Assembly: GCA_018268835.1 (NCBI GenBank)
Contig: JAFDVU010000074.1
Coordinates: 1-32,487, forward strand
DNA: 32,487 nucleotides
Source of the DNA: Acidobacteriota bacterium
GTDB taxonomy: Bacteria; Acidobacteriota; Terriglobia; Bryobacterales; Bryobacteraceae
Reading direction: 5' to 3'
Position 1 is the stretch's first letter. Each line of letters opens with the position of its first letter. The notes under the pieces are model-generated. The model was not told the origin of the DNA and did not search any database. It saw nothing but the letters and a program-made list of their open reading frames with translations. A program made the translations under genes and the position numbers. Shown piece after piece: positions 1 to 6,876 of the stretch.

Positions 1-1062
1 TTCGGCATGCGCGGCTACGTGGACGGCGAGCGCCGCCGCGTGAGCCTGCGCGATGTCGAGGTGACGCCGAATCACCACGCCATGGCGAACCGGTGGGCCA
101 TCTCCGACAACTTCTACGCGGACAGCGACGTGAGCGTCGACGGCCACCACTGGCTGGCCGGTTCGCCGCCCAACGCCTGGACCGAAAGCACGCTCTCGGC
201 AGCCTACGGCGAGCAGAAGAAGGACTTCCGGCTCGGCGACGCGCCCGGCCGGCTGCTCTTCGCCGGCTCCGATTCGAGCGTGCATCCCGAAGAGCAGCTT
301 TCCGGCGGCACCCTCTGGCACCACCTGGAGCGCCACGCCATCCCCTTCCGCAACTTCGGCGAAGGCTTCGAGCTGGCCGGCGTGGATGAGGGCCGCAACC
401 TCGAACCCACCGGCGCGCGCTTCCTCACCAACGTGCCCATGCCGGATCCGCTCTACCGCAACACCTCGCGGCAGTATCCCGGCTTCAATACCAACGTCCC
501 CGATCAGTACCGCGCCAACCAGTTCATCGCCGAGATCGGCGAGCGCTACATCCGGACCGGAGAGGACCTGCCGCGTTTCATCTTCATCCACCTGCCCAAC
601 GATCACACCGCTTCCGCGCGGCCCGACGACGGCTATCCGTACCGCGAAAGCTATGTGTGCGACAACGACTACGCGCTCGGCCGCATCGTCGAGTTCCTCT
701 CCGGCACGAAGTGGTGGCCGAACATGGCGGTCTTCGTCACCGAGGACGACGCGCAGAGCGGCGTGGACCACATCGACGCGCACCGCACCGTCCTCATGGC
801 GATGGGGCCATGGATCAAGCGCGGTTACGTGAGCCACCGCAACACCAGTTTCCCCGGGCTGCTGAAGACCATCTTCGAGATCCTCGGCATCCCGCCGCTG
901 AACCTGTTCGACGCTTCGGCCACCGCGCTCGACGATCTCTACGCCTCCCGGCCCGATCCCGCGGAGTACAAGCTGCTGCCCGTGGACCAGCGCATCTTCG
1001 ATCCGGCGCGCGTGCGCATCTCGACCAGCGGAAAGCCGGGCGCGAAGATGGACCGGGATTAG
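1..1062 (+). CDS. Phosphoesterase-family protein, C-terminal part (5' end outside window)
   Basis: The frame is open from the first base, so the true start lies upstream; about 353 C-terminal residues are visible. The sequence resembles the alkaline-phosphatase-fold phosphoesterase family (PF04185 / AcpA-like), often found in acidobacteria as the C-terminal half of proteins with an N-terminal YncE-like beta-propeller. Recognisable features are NHHAMANRWAISDNFYAD near the left edge, the FIFIHLPNDHT segment (bases about 577-610) with its Asp-His pair, and a late VTEDDAQSGVDHIDAHR segment (about 736-786), which supplies the Asp and His residues typical of metal ligands in this fold. It probably hydrolyses a phosphate ester in the periplasm, but the N-terminus and any signal peptide cannot be seen. 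The next gene begins about 60 bases downstream behind a possible promoter, so the two need not be co-transcribed. Confidence 0.75.
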   Translation, partial: FGMRGYVDGERRRVSLRDVEVTPNHHAMANRWAISDNFYADSDVSVDGHHWLAGSPPNAWTESTLSAAYGEQKKDFRLGDAPGRLLFAGSDSSVHPEEQLSGGTLWHHLERHAIPFRNFGEGFELAGVDEGRNLEPTGARFLTNVPMPDPLYRNTSRQYPGFNTNVPDQYRANQFIAEIGERYIRTGEDLPRFIFIHLPNDHTASARPDDGYPYRESYVCDNDYALGRIVEFLSGTKWWPNMAVFVTEDDAQSGVDHIDAHRTVLMAMGPWIKRGYVSHRNTSFPGLLKTIFEILGIPPLNLFDASATALDDLYASRPDPAEYKLLPVDQRIFDPARVRISTSGKPGAKMDRD

Positions 1063-1077
1063 CCGCGCCGGCCGGTA

Positions 1078-1083
1078 TATACT
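1078..1083 (+). promoter_or_regulatory. Possible -10 box (TATACT) ahead of the cytochrome c gene
   Basis: TATACT matches the sigma-70 -10 consensus at five of six positions and sits in a short AT-rich patch between two GC-rich genes, 39 bases before the proposed TTG start at 1123. No convincing -35 box is visible at the right distance, so this is suggestive only. Confidence 0.3.
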
Positions 1084-1122
1084 GGTCCCCATACATTTTT
1101 GCCGTCACTCAGAGGTGATTCA

Positions 1123-1998
1123 TTGCCAGGTAGCAGAGTTTGCCGTGCAGCCACAGTGCTGCTGATGGCCGCCGCCGCGTTCGCGCAGGCGCCGGCCCAG
1201 CCTCCCGCGCCGGGTGCGGGCCGCGGAGGCCGCGGGGGAGGAGGGTTCGGCAGCGCCTACCCGCAGCACGCGCCATCGGATCCCGCCATGGTGGAGCGCG
1301 GTAAAGCCATTTACGGCGTAAACTGCGCCTTCTGCCACGGTTCGGACGCGCGCGGCGGTGAAGGCGGCCCGAACCTGATCCGCTCCCAGGTGCTGCTCAA
1401 CGACCAGAACGGCGAGCATCTCGCTCCCATCGTGCAAAAGGGACTGCCCGACCGCGGCATGCCCAAGTTCGATTTCTCCCTGGCCCAGATCTCCGATATC
1501 GCCGCCTTCATTCACAGTTTCCGGGTGGGCGGTTACGACCTCTCGCGCATGGCTCCGCCCAGCATCGTGGTGGGCGACGCCAAGGCGGGCGAGGCGGATT
1601 TCCAGTCCAGGTGCGCGTCCTGCCATTCCGCCGCGGGTGACCTGAAGGGCGTCGGGTCGCGCTTCGCCGATCCCAAGGTCCTGCAGCAGAACTGGCTGGT
1701 TCCCGGCTCGGGACGCGCTGGTCGCGGCGGCCCCGGCGGCGCATCCGCCGCCAACGTTCCGCCCGCCACCGTCACCGTCACGCTGGCCGGCGGGAAGAAG
1801 ATGGAGGGCCGCCTGCTGCGCATCGACGATTTCCTGGTCACGCTCGCCGGCGCCGATGGCTTCGAGCACACGTTCCGCCGCGACGGCGCGCTCCGCGTGG
1901 AAGAGCACGATCCCCTGGAACCGCACAAGAAGCTGTTGCCCACTTACTCCGACAAAGAAATCCATGATGTAACCGCCTACCTGGTGACCCTCAAATGA
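1123..1998 (+). CDS. Secreted di-domain cytochrome c with an inserted beta-rich segment
   Basis: This periplasmic electron-transfer protein of 291 residues probably accepts electrons from the PQQ dehydrogenase encoded next, whose start codon overlaps this stop (ATGA). I chose the TTG at 1123 because AGAGGTG at 1111-1117 is a good ribosome binding site and a signal peptide follows immediately (hydrophobic stretch 10-20, AFAQA cleavage region). Two heme motifs are present: CAFCH (C68, C71, H72) and CASCH (C164, C167, H168). Domain 1 has a plausible axial Met (M113 in RGMPKF). Domain 2 is split: between its heme and the C-terminal helix (YSDKEIHDVTAYLVTLK) lies a Gly-rich linker and a beta-rich stretch (about 214-262). 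The usual Met before the last helix reads KKLLPTY, so its distal ligand is unclear. The mature N-terminus is also Gly-rich. Confidence 0.85.
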   Translation: MPGSRVCRAATVLLMAAAAFAQAPAQPPAPGAGRGGRGGGGFGSAYPQHAPSDPAMVERGKAIYGVNCAFCHGSDARGGEGGPNLIRSQVLLNDQNGEHLAPIVQKGLPDRGMPKFDFSLAQISDIAAFIHSFRVGGYDLSRMAPPSIVVGDAKAGEADFQSRCASCHSAAGDLKGVGSRFADPKVLQQNWLVPGSGRAGRGGPGGASAANVPPATVTVTLAGGKKMEGRLLRIDDFLVTLAGADGFEHTFRRDGALRVEEHDPLEPHKKLLPTYSDKEIHDVTAYLVTLK

Positions 1999-3692
1999 AA
2001 ATCGAACGCTACTTACTCGCACTCTCGATTTGCCTGGCGCCCGCCCTGGCTCCGGCGCAGGGTCTGGATCCTTCCGTGATCCTCCAGCCGCTGGCGGATT
2101 CCTGGCCGACCTACTCGGGCGATTACACCGGGAAGCGGCACAGCCGCCTGACCCAGATCAACCAGGCCAACGTGAAGAACCTGACGCTGGCCTGGACCAC
2201 GCGGCTCACGCCCGGTTCGGCGTCGGGCGACGGCGGCGGGTTCGGATTCGGATTCGGCGGACGCGGCGGCGGCGCGCCGCTCATCGTCGGCGGCGAAGGC
2301 AGCGGCGAAACCGGCGGCCGCGCCGGCAACGTGAACATCCGCGCCTCCATCCTGGAGGTGAACGGAATCCTCTACCTCTCGGCTCCCGACAACGCCTGGG
2401 CGGTGGACGCCCGCGACGGTCACGAGATCTGGCACTACTTCTGGAAGACCAAAGGCGGCACCCACATCGGCAATCGCGGCCTCGGCATGTGGCACGACCG
2501 CCTCTACATGGAGACGCCCGACGACTACCTGGTCTGTCTTGACGCCAAAACCGGGAAGGAGTTGTGGCACAAGGTCATCGCCGACTTCTCCCTGCAATAC
2601 TTCTCGACGCCCGCTCCGATCGTGATCGGCAATCACATCCTGGTGGGCACGGGCGACGATCTCGACGAACCCGGCTTCCTGCAGTCCTTCGATCCCGAGA
2701 CCGGCGCGCTGCAATGGAAGTGGTACAGCGTCCCCATGGAGAAGGGCGACCCGGCGCTCAAAACCTGGGCCAACCTGGACGCGGCGCGGCACGGCGGCGG
2801 GCAGGTGTGGATCCCCGGCTCCTACGATCCCGAAACCCACCTGTACATCTTCGGCACCGGCAACCCGACGCCGGCATACACCGGGCAATCGCGCGGGGAA
2901 CTGGACAACCTGTACACCTGCTCGCTGGTGGCGGTGAACGTGGATACCGGTAAGCTCGCGTGGTATTACCAGGTTGCGCCGCACGACACCCACGATTGGG
3001 ACGCCACGCAGACGCCGATCCTGTTCGACGCGGAATTTGCCGGCAAACCGCGCAAACTCGTCGCCACGGCGGAACGCAACGGCTACTTTTTCGTGCTGGA
3101 CCGCGTGACCGGCGAGCACATGGTCACCACCAAATACTCCGACAGCGTGAACTGGGCCAAGGGGTTGAACGCGAAAGGCGCCCCGGTGCGCGATCCGGGG
3201 AAGGATTCCACCATCGGCGGGTCGCTGGTCTCGCCCGACAACGGCGGCGCAACGAACTGGCCGCCCCCGACCTTCGATCCCGCCAGCGGGCTGTTCTATG
3301 TCCCCTCCAGCGACACTTACGCCATGTACTATCTGACCGAGACCGATCCGCGCGGCGCCATGGGGCTGGGCGGTAAGGACGAACAGTTTGTCGCGTCCTT
3401 CGGCAGTTACCTCACCGCGATCGATTATAAGACCGGAAAAGTCGCCTGGCGTCACAAGTATCCCGGCGGCGGGCGCAACGGGGGCAACGGACTGCTTACC
3501 ACGGACGGCAAACTGCTCTTCGCCGGCGACCCGAGCGGCAACCTGGTCGCGTTCGATCCGCCTACCGGAAAGATCCTCTGGCATTCGCGCATCGGCAACG
3601 TCAGCAACGCGCCCGAGACGTTCCTGCTCGACGGCCACCAGTACCTCCTGGTCGCTGCCGGGGACACGCTGTTCTCCTTCACCCTCTACTGA
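1995..3692 (+). CDS. PQQ-dependent dehydrogenase (quinoprotein beta-propeller)
   Basis: This 565-residue protein starts with a signal peptide (about 1-21) and continues as an eight-bladed-type quinoprotein propeller. Repeated tryptophan-docking-like strands are visible (DGHEIWHYFWK, TGKELWHKV, TGALQWKWYS, TGKLAWYYQ, TGKVAWRHKY, TGKILWHSR). The opening WPTYSGDYTGKRHSRLTQIN and the central HDTHDWDATQTPILFD (around residue 330) are hallmarks of the PQQ methanol/ethanol-dehydrogenase-like family, which oxidises alcohols or sugars in the periplasm and passes electrons to cytochrome c. The vicinal Cys-Cys of classical alcohol dehydrogenases is absent, and the substrate cannot be predicted. An unusual Gly-rich loop (about 75-112, FGFGFGGRGGG and GGEGSGETGGRAG) is inserted after the first blade. 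The ATGA overlap with the cytochrome gene indicates translational coupling of an electron donor/acceptor pair. Confidence 0.88.
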   Translation: MKIERYLLALSICLAPALAPAQGLDPSVILQPLADSWPTYSGDYTGKRHSRLTQINQANVKNLTLAWTTRLTPGSASGDGGGFGFGFGGRGGGAPLIVGGEGSGETGGRAGNVNIRASILEVNGILYLSAPDNAWAVDARDGHEIWHYFWKTKGGTHIGNRGLGMWHDRLYMETPDDYLVCLDAKTGKELWHKVIADFSLQYFSTPAPIVIGNHILVGTGDDLDEPGFLQSFDPETGALQWKWYSVPMEKGDPALKTWANLDAARHGGGQVWIPGSYDPETHLYIFGTGNPTPAYTGQSRGELDNLYTCSLVAVNVDTGKLAWYYQVAPHDTHDWDATQTPILFDAEFAGKPRKLVATAERNGYFFVLDRVTGEHMVTTKYSDSVNWAKGLNAKGAPVRDPGKDSTIGGSLVSPDNGGATNWPPPTFDPASGLFYVPSSDTYAMYYLTETDPRGAMGLGGKDEQFVASFGSYLTAIDYKTGKVAWRHKYPGGGRNGGNGLLTTDGKLLFAGDPSGNLVAFDPPTGKILWHSRIGNVSNAPETFLLDGHQYLLVAAGDTLFSFTLY

Positions 3693-3957
3693 TCCCGGCG
3701 GATTCGGGGCTGGATCGGGCGGCCTTTCGGGGCCGCAGGGAGGGGTGTCTTCGGGCAAGGGCGGAGGCGGAGGCGGGGCCCGCTCGCGCTGGTAAAACTC
3801 CTCATGCTGCTCGACCGCCACCCCAACCTGCTGAACGAGCTCGACTCCGGGCGATAGCGCTGGACGGGCGGGCTTGGAACCGTGCGGGCGGGGCGACCAG
3901 CGCGGCGCCGCCGCCATGCTGATTTCCACCCGGACCTCGCCGCTTTCCCCCCCCGCC
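3693..3957. other. Convergent intergenic region without a supported gene
   Basis: This 265-base gap separates the PQQ dehydrogenase (+) from queA (-). It contains a GC-rich, purine-skewed stretch and open frames on both strands that run on as antisense of the neighbouring genes. None has a clear start with a ribosome binding site or a recognisable domain. A short perfect palindrome (3719-3736) is the only structure I can support. A run of eight C bases occurs just before the queA stop. Confidence 0.4.
3719..3736. terminator. GC hairpin between convergent genes, possible terminator
   Basis: GCGGCC and GGCCGC form a perfect 6-bp stem around TTTCGG, 27 bases after the PQQ dehydrogenase stop. 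There is no following T-tract, so it is not a classical intrinsic terminator. It could end transcripts from either side or protect 3' ends. Confidence 0.3.
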
Positions 3958-5016
3958 TCACACCACCAACATACAATCCCCATACGAGTAAAACCGGTAC
4001 TCCTCCTCCACCGCGTGCCGGTACGCCGCCAGCGTGAGTTCCTTCCCGGCAAAGGCGCACACCAGCAGCAGCAGGCTGGTGCGCGGCAGGTGGAAGTTGG
4101 TCAACATCGCGCCGACCCTGCGGAATTCGGCCCCGGGATAGAGGAACAGGTCCGTCTCGCCTTCGAGGTCGCCCGTGCGCGCGGCCGTCTCGATCGTGCG
4201 CACCGCCGTCGTCCCCACCGCCACCACGCGCCGCGCGCGCTCCATCGCCCGCACCGTCTCACGCGGGACCCGGTAATGCTCCGAGTGCAGGTGCGCGGCT
4301 TCCACCTGCTCGGCGTGCAGCGGCTGAAACGTCCCCAGCCCCACGTGCAGAGTCACGTACGCGACCTCCGCTCCGGCGCCGCGGCACGCCTCCAGGACCT
4401 CGCCCGTGAAGTGCAGCCCCGCGGTCGGCGCCGCCACCGATCCCTTCTCCCGCGCGAACACCGTCTGGTACCGCTCCCGGTCCGCCTGCCCGTCGGCGCG
4501 CTTGATGTACGGCGGCAGCGGCACGTGCCCGATGCGCTCGAACGCCGTCCACGGATCTTCCTCGCCCCCAAACCGCACCGTGCGCTCCCCAAACTCGCCG
4601 CGCCCCGTGATCTCGCCCTCCAACCCGCCCTCGAAGTGGATCCGCTCGCCCACCCGCATCTTCTTCCCCGGACGCACCAGCGCCTGCCACTCCCGCCCGT
4701 CCCCCGGCAGCGGACGCAGCAGGAACACCTCCACCCGCCCGCTGAGGTTCTCCGCCCGCTTGGGATTGTGCTTTCCCACCGGCAGCGACCGCACCCCCGC
4801 GCGATGCCCGAACAGCCGCGCCGGAAATACGCGCGAATCGTTCAGCACCAGGCAATCCCCCGCGCCCAGGTACTCGGGCAGGTCGCGGAACCGCCGGTCC
4901 TCCCACCGCCCCGCGGCGCGATGCACAACCAGCATCCGCGACGCCGCGCGATCCTCCAGCGCCTGTTGCGCGATCCGCTCCTCCGGCAGGCGATAATCGA
5001 AATCGGCCAGTTGCAT
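3958..5016 (-). CDS. queA: S-adenosylmethionine:tRNA ribosyltransferase-isomerase
   Basis: QueA transfers and isomerises the ribosyl group of S-adenosylmethionine onto 7-aminomethyl-7-deazaguanine at the wobble position of tRNA, giving epoxyqueuosine in the queuosine pathway. The 352-residue length is normal. The N-terminus MQLADFDYRLPEERIAQQ and the sequences LVLNDSRVFPARLFG, TAGLHFT and VGLGTFQP are typical, as is the C-terminal block TNFHLPRTSLLLLVCAFAG. The stop lies at 3958-3960. The gene starts 7 bases after the radical SAM gene and is probably co-transcribed with it. No other queuosine genes (queC, queD, queE, queF, tgt) are in the window. Confidence 0.96.
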   Translation of the reverse strand: MQLADFDYRLPEERIAQQALEDRAASRMLVVHRAAGRWEDRRFRDLPEYLGAGDCLVLNDSRVFPARLFGHRAGVRSLPVGKHNPKRAENLSGRVEVFLLRPLPGDGREWQALVRPGKKMRVGERIHFEGGLEGEITGRGEFGERTVRFGGEEDPWTAFERIGHVPLPPYIKRADGQADRERYQTVFAREKGSVAAPTAGLHFTGEVLEACRGAGAEVAYVTLHVGLGTFQPLHAEQVEAAHLHSEHYRVPRETVRAMERARRVVAVGTTAVRTIETAARTGDLEGETDLFLYPGAEFRRVGAMLTNFHLPRTSLLLLVCAFAGKELTLAAYRHAVEEEYRFYSYGDCMLVV

Positions 5017-5023
5017 CCAGACT

Positions 5024-5986
5024 TCAGGTTACCGGAAACAGCGCCAACTGCTCCTCGTCCACCCAAAGCTCGGGACGATACTCCACCGGACCGCTCGTCA
5101 GTTGATACCGCGCGCGTACCCGTCGCACCTTCTCCGCCAGCGCCTCCTTGTAGCGCCGGCTCAGGTGGACGCCGCGCTCGAACGTGTCGCGATACCGCGC
5201 CGCCAGGTGCGGGAACTCCCGCTCCACGAACGGCAGGAACACCTGCTGCGCCGCCCCCGGCAGAAACAGCGGACCGCCGCCGAAGAAGTACGCCCCGGCC
5301 TCCTTCGCCGCCTTCGCCACCGCGTCCAGCGCCGCTTCCGAATCCGTGATCCCCGGCATGATCGGGTTCGGGAACACCCCCACGCACACGTCCGCCGCGC
5401 GCAGCCGCCGCACCGCATCCAGCCGCAACTCCACCCGCGGCGCGCGCGGCTCGAGCAACCGCGCCAGCGCCTCGTCCACCGTCGTGATCGTGATCTGCAC
5501 TGAGAGCACGTTGCGCCGCCCGATCTCGCGCAGCAGGCGCAGGTCGCGCAGAATCAGGTCGCTCTTAGTCGTGATCCCGAGGCGCCAGCCGCGCTCCCGC
5601 GCGAACACCTCCAGGATCGCCCGCGTGCGCTCGAAGCGCCGCTCCGCCGGCTGGTACGGATCCGTCGCCGTGCCCAGCGCGATCTGGTCGCGCTTGTCCG
5701 CCCGCGCCAGTTCCTGCCGCAGCAGCACCGCCGGCGCGATCTTGGCGTAAATCCGGTCCTCGAACGAGTGTGGATCCAGTTCCATGAACTCGTGCGTGTA
5801 GCGCGCGTAGCAGTATTGGCAGCCCATCTCGCACCCGCGATACGGGTTGATCGTCCACTGAAACGGCATGTTGGGCTTGGTGCGGTTGAGGATCCTGCGG
5901 GTGGGGATTTCGAAATACTCCACCGCGCGCTTGGCTTCGAGCAGCCGGCTTTCCGCCGCCAGCCGCGCAATACCTACGAGCGCCAT
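5024..5986 (-). CDS. SplB-like (Rv2578c-type) radical SAM protein
   Basis: This 320-residue protein carries the 4Fe-4S cluster motif in the form C-x3-C-x2-C (C52, C56, C59 in NPYRGCEMGCQYCYAR), characteristic of the radical SAM subfamily related to spore photoproduct lyase and the mycobacterial Rv2578c proteins. The following YTHEFMELDPHSFEDRIYAK, ALGTATDPYQPAER and LGITTKSDLILRDL segments also fit that subfamily. Its reaction is unknown. It is not a true spore photoproduct lyase by context, since nothing suggests sporulation. It lies 7 bases upstream of queA in the same direction, so a role in nucleic acid modification is possible but only inferred. The upstream gap of 84 bases to the next gene leaves room for a separate promoter. 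Confidence 0.85.
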   Translation of the reverse strand: MALVGIARLAAESRLLEAKRAVEYFEIPTRRILNRTKPNMPFQWTINPYRGCEMGCQYCYARYTHEFMELDPHSFEDRIYAKIAPAVLLRQELARADKRDQIALGTATDPYQPAERRFERTRAILEVFARERGWRLGITTKSDLILRDLRLLREIGRRNVLSVQITITTVDEALARLLEPRAPRVELRLDAVRRLRAADVCVGVFPNPIMPGITDSEAALDAVAKAAKEAGAYFFGGGPLFLPGAAQQVFLPFVEREFPHLAARYRDTFERGVHLSRRYKEALAEKVRRVRARYQLTSGPVEYRPELWVDEEQLALFPVT

Positions 5987-6070
5987 GAATCCATTTTCGC
6001 TGTTTCTTCGCCTTTTGGCAAGCCGTATTTCGCCGTTGGATCCGGATCGCCGCTAAGCCCCTCGCCCCCG

Positions 6071-6415
6071 CTACTTCTTCGTCGAACCCGCCGGCTGCTT
6101 GGCGATGATCAGGTCCTTGATCTTCTCGTACGTTGCCTGCGGGATGATCTTCTTCTGCACCAACTGGTTCTTCGCCCGGTACGGACGTCCGGCGATGATC
6201 TTCGCCGAATACGCATCCCCGATGCCCGGCAGCGCCTTCAACTGCGCTTCACTGGCGCTATTGATGTCGAGCAGCGTCCCCTGGGCCGCGCCGGTTGCCG
6301 CCGTCGCCGCGCTCTTGGCAGCCGTCTTGGATGGCATCTTCTTCGTCTGCGGCTGCGGCGCCGCCATCAGGATCGCACTGGTGAGAAGAATCAGAAACCA
6401 CTTCGCAAGTTTCAT
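6071..6415 (-). CDS. Small secreted ComEA-like helix-hairpin-helix protein
   Basis: This protein of 114 residues has an N-terminal signal or membrane segment (KWFLILLTSAILMAA, 5-19), a Lys/Ala/Thr-rich linker (24-45) and a helix-hairpin-helix domain (about 48-105): LLDINSASEAQLKALPGIG followed by AKIIAGRPYRAKNQLVQKKI. This is the ComEA-type DNA-binding module, which in competence systems binds DNA outside the inner membrane. I chose the ATG at 6413-6415, which overlaps the rpiB stop (ATGA) and gives a clean signal peptide; longer readings run through rpiB out of frame. No other competence genes are nearby, so DNA uptake is possible but not shown. Many acidobacterial proteins of this kind have no assigned function. 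Confidence 0.8.
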   Translation of the reverse strand: MKLAKWFLILLTSAILMAAPQPQTKKMPSKTAAKSAATAATGAAQGTLLDINSASEAQLKALPGIGDAYSAKIIAGRPYRAKNQLVQKKIIPQATYEKIKDLIIAKQPAGSTKK

Positions 6416-6873
6416 GGCGTCTCTTTTCCGAACCTCTCTTCGAATTGGGCCACCTTGCCCAGCCTGCGGCGATGCCTCTCCGCTCCGGAGAACTTCGCCT
6501 CCACGTAGATCCGGACCAGTTCCACCGCCAGTTCCGAACCCACCACCCGCGCGCCCAGACACATCACGTTGCAGTCGTCGTCCTCCACGCACTGCCGCGC
6601 CGAGAAACTGTCGTGACACGTCGCCGCGCGAATCCCCTTGAACTTGTTGGCCGCCACGCACGCACCCGCGCCGCTGCCGCAGAGCAGGATCGCCCGTTCC
6701 GCCGCCCCGCTTAGCACCGCGTGCGCCACCTTTGCCGCGTAATCCGGATAGTCGGCAGGCTCGGTAGAGTCGGTGCCGAGATCGTCCACCGCGTGCCCCT
6801 GCGCGCGCAGGGATTCGGCGACGTGCTGTTTGAGCGCCACACCGGCGTGATCGGACGCGACGGCCAGATGCAT
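6412..6873 (-). CDS. rpiB: Ribose-5-phosphate isomerase B / RpiB-LacAB family isomerase
   Basis: The 153-residue protein matches the RpiB/LacA/LacB sugar-phosphate isomerase family: MHLAVASDHAGVALKQ at the start, the phosphate loop and catalytic Cys in LLCGSGAGACVAANKFKGIRAA (C65), and CHDSFSARQ followed by NVMCLGARVVG. It should interconvert ribose 5-phosphate and ribulose 5-phosphate in the cytoplasm (pentose phosphate pathway). One oddity is that the segment that reads EHN/EHD in many homologues is EDDD here, so the His equivalent to the E. coli ring-opening His is Asp (D98). It lies 3 bases after the ketosynthase stop and overlaps the next gene by ATGA. Confidence 0.9.
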   Translation of the reverse strand: MHLAVASDHAGVALKQHVAESLRAQGHAVDDLGTDSTEPADYPDYAAKVAHAVLSGAAERAILLCGSGAGACVAANKFKGIRAATCHDSFSARQCVEDDDCNVMCLGARVVGSELAVELVRIYVEAKFSGAERHRRRLGKVAQFEERFGKETP

Positions 6874-6876
6874 GCC

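Noticed and set aside
2013..4052. A 679-codon open frame antisense to the PQQ dehydrogenase
   Set aside because: It mirrors codon-position GC bias of the real gene, has no recognisable domain and no credible start. The part over 3693-3957 is too little evidence for a gene.
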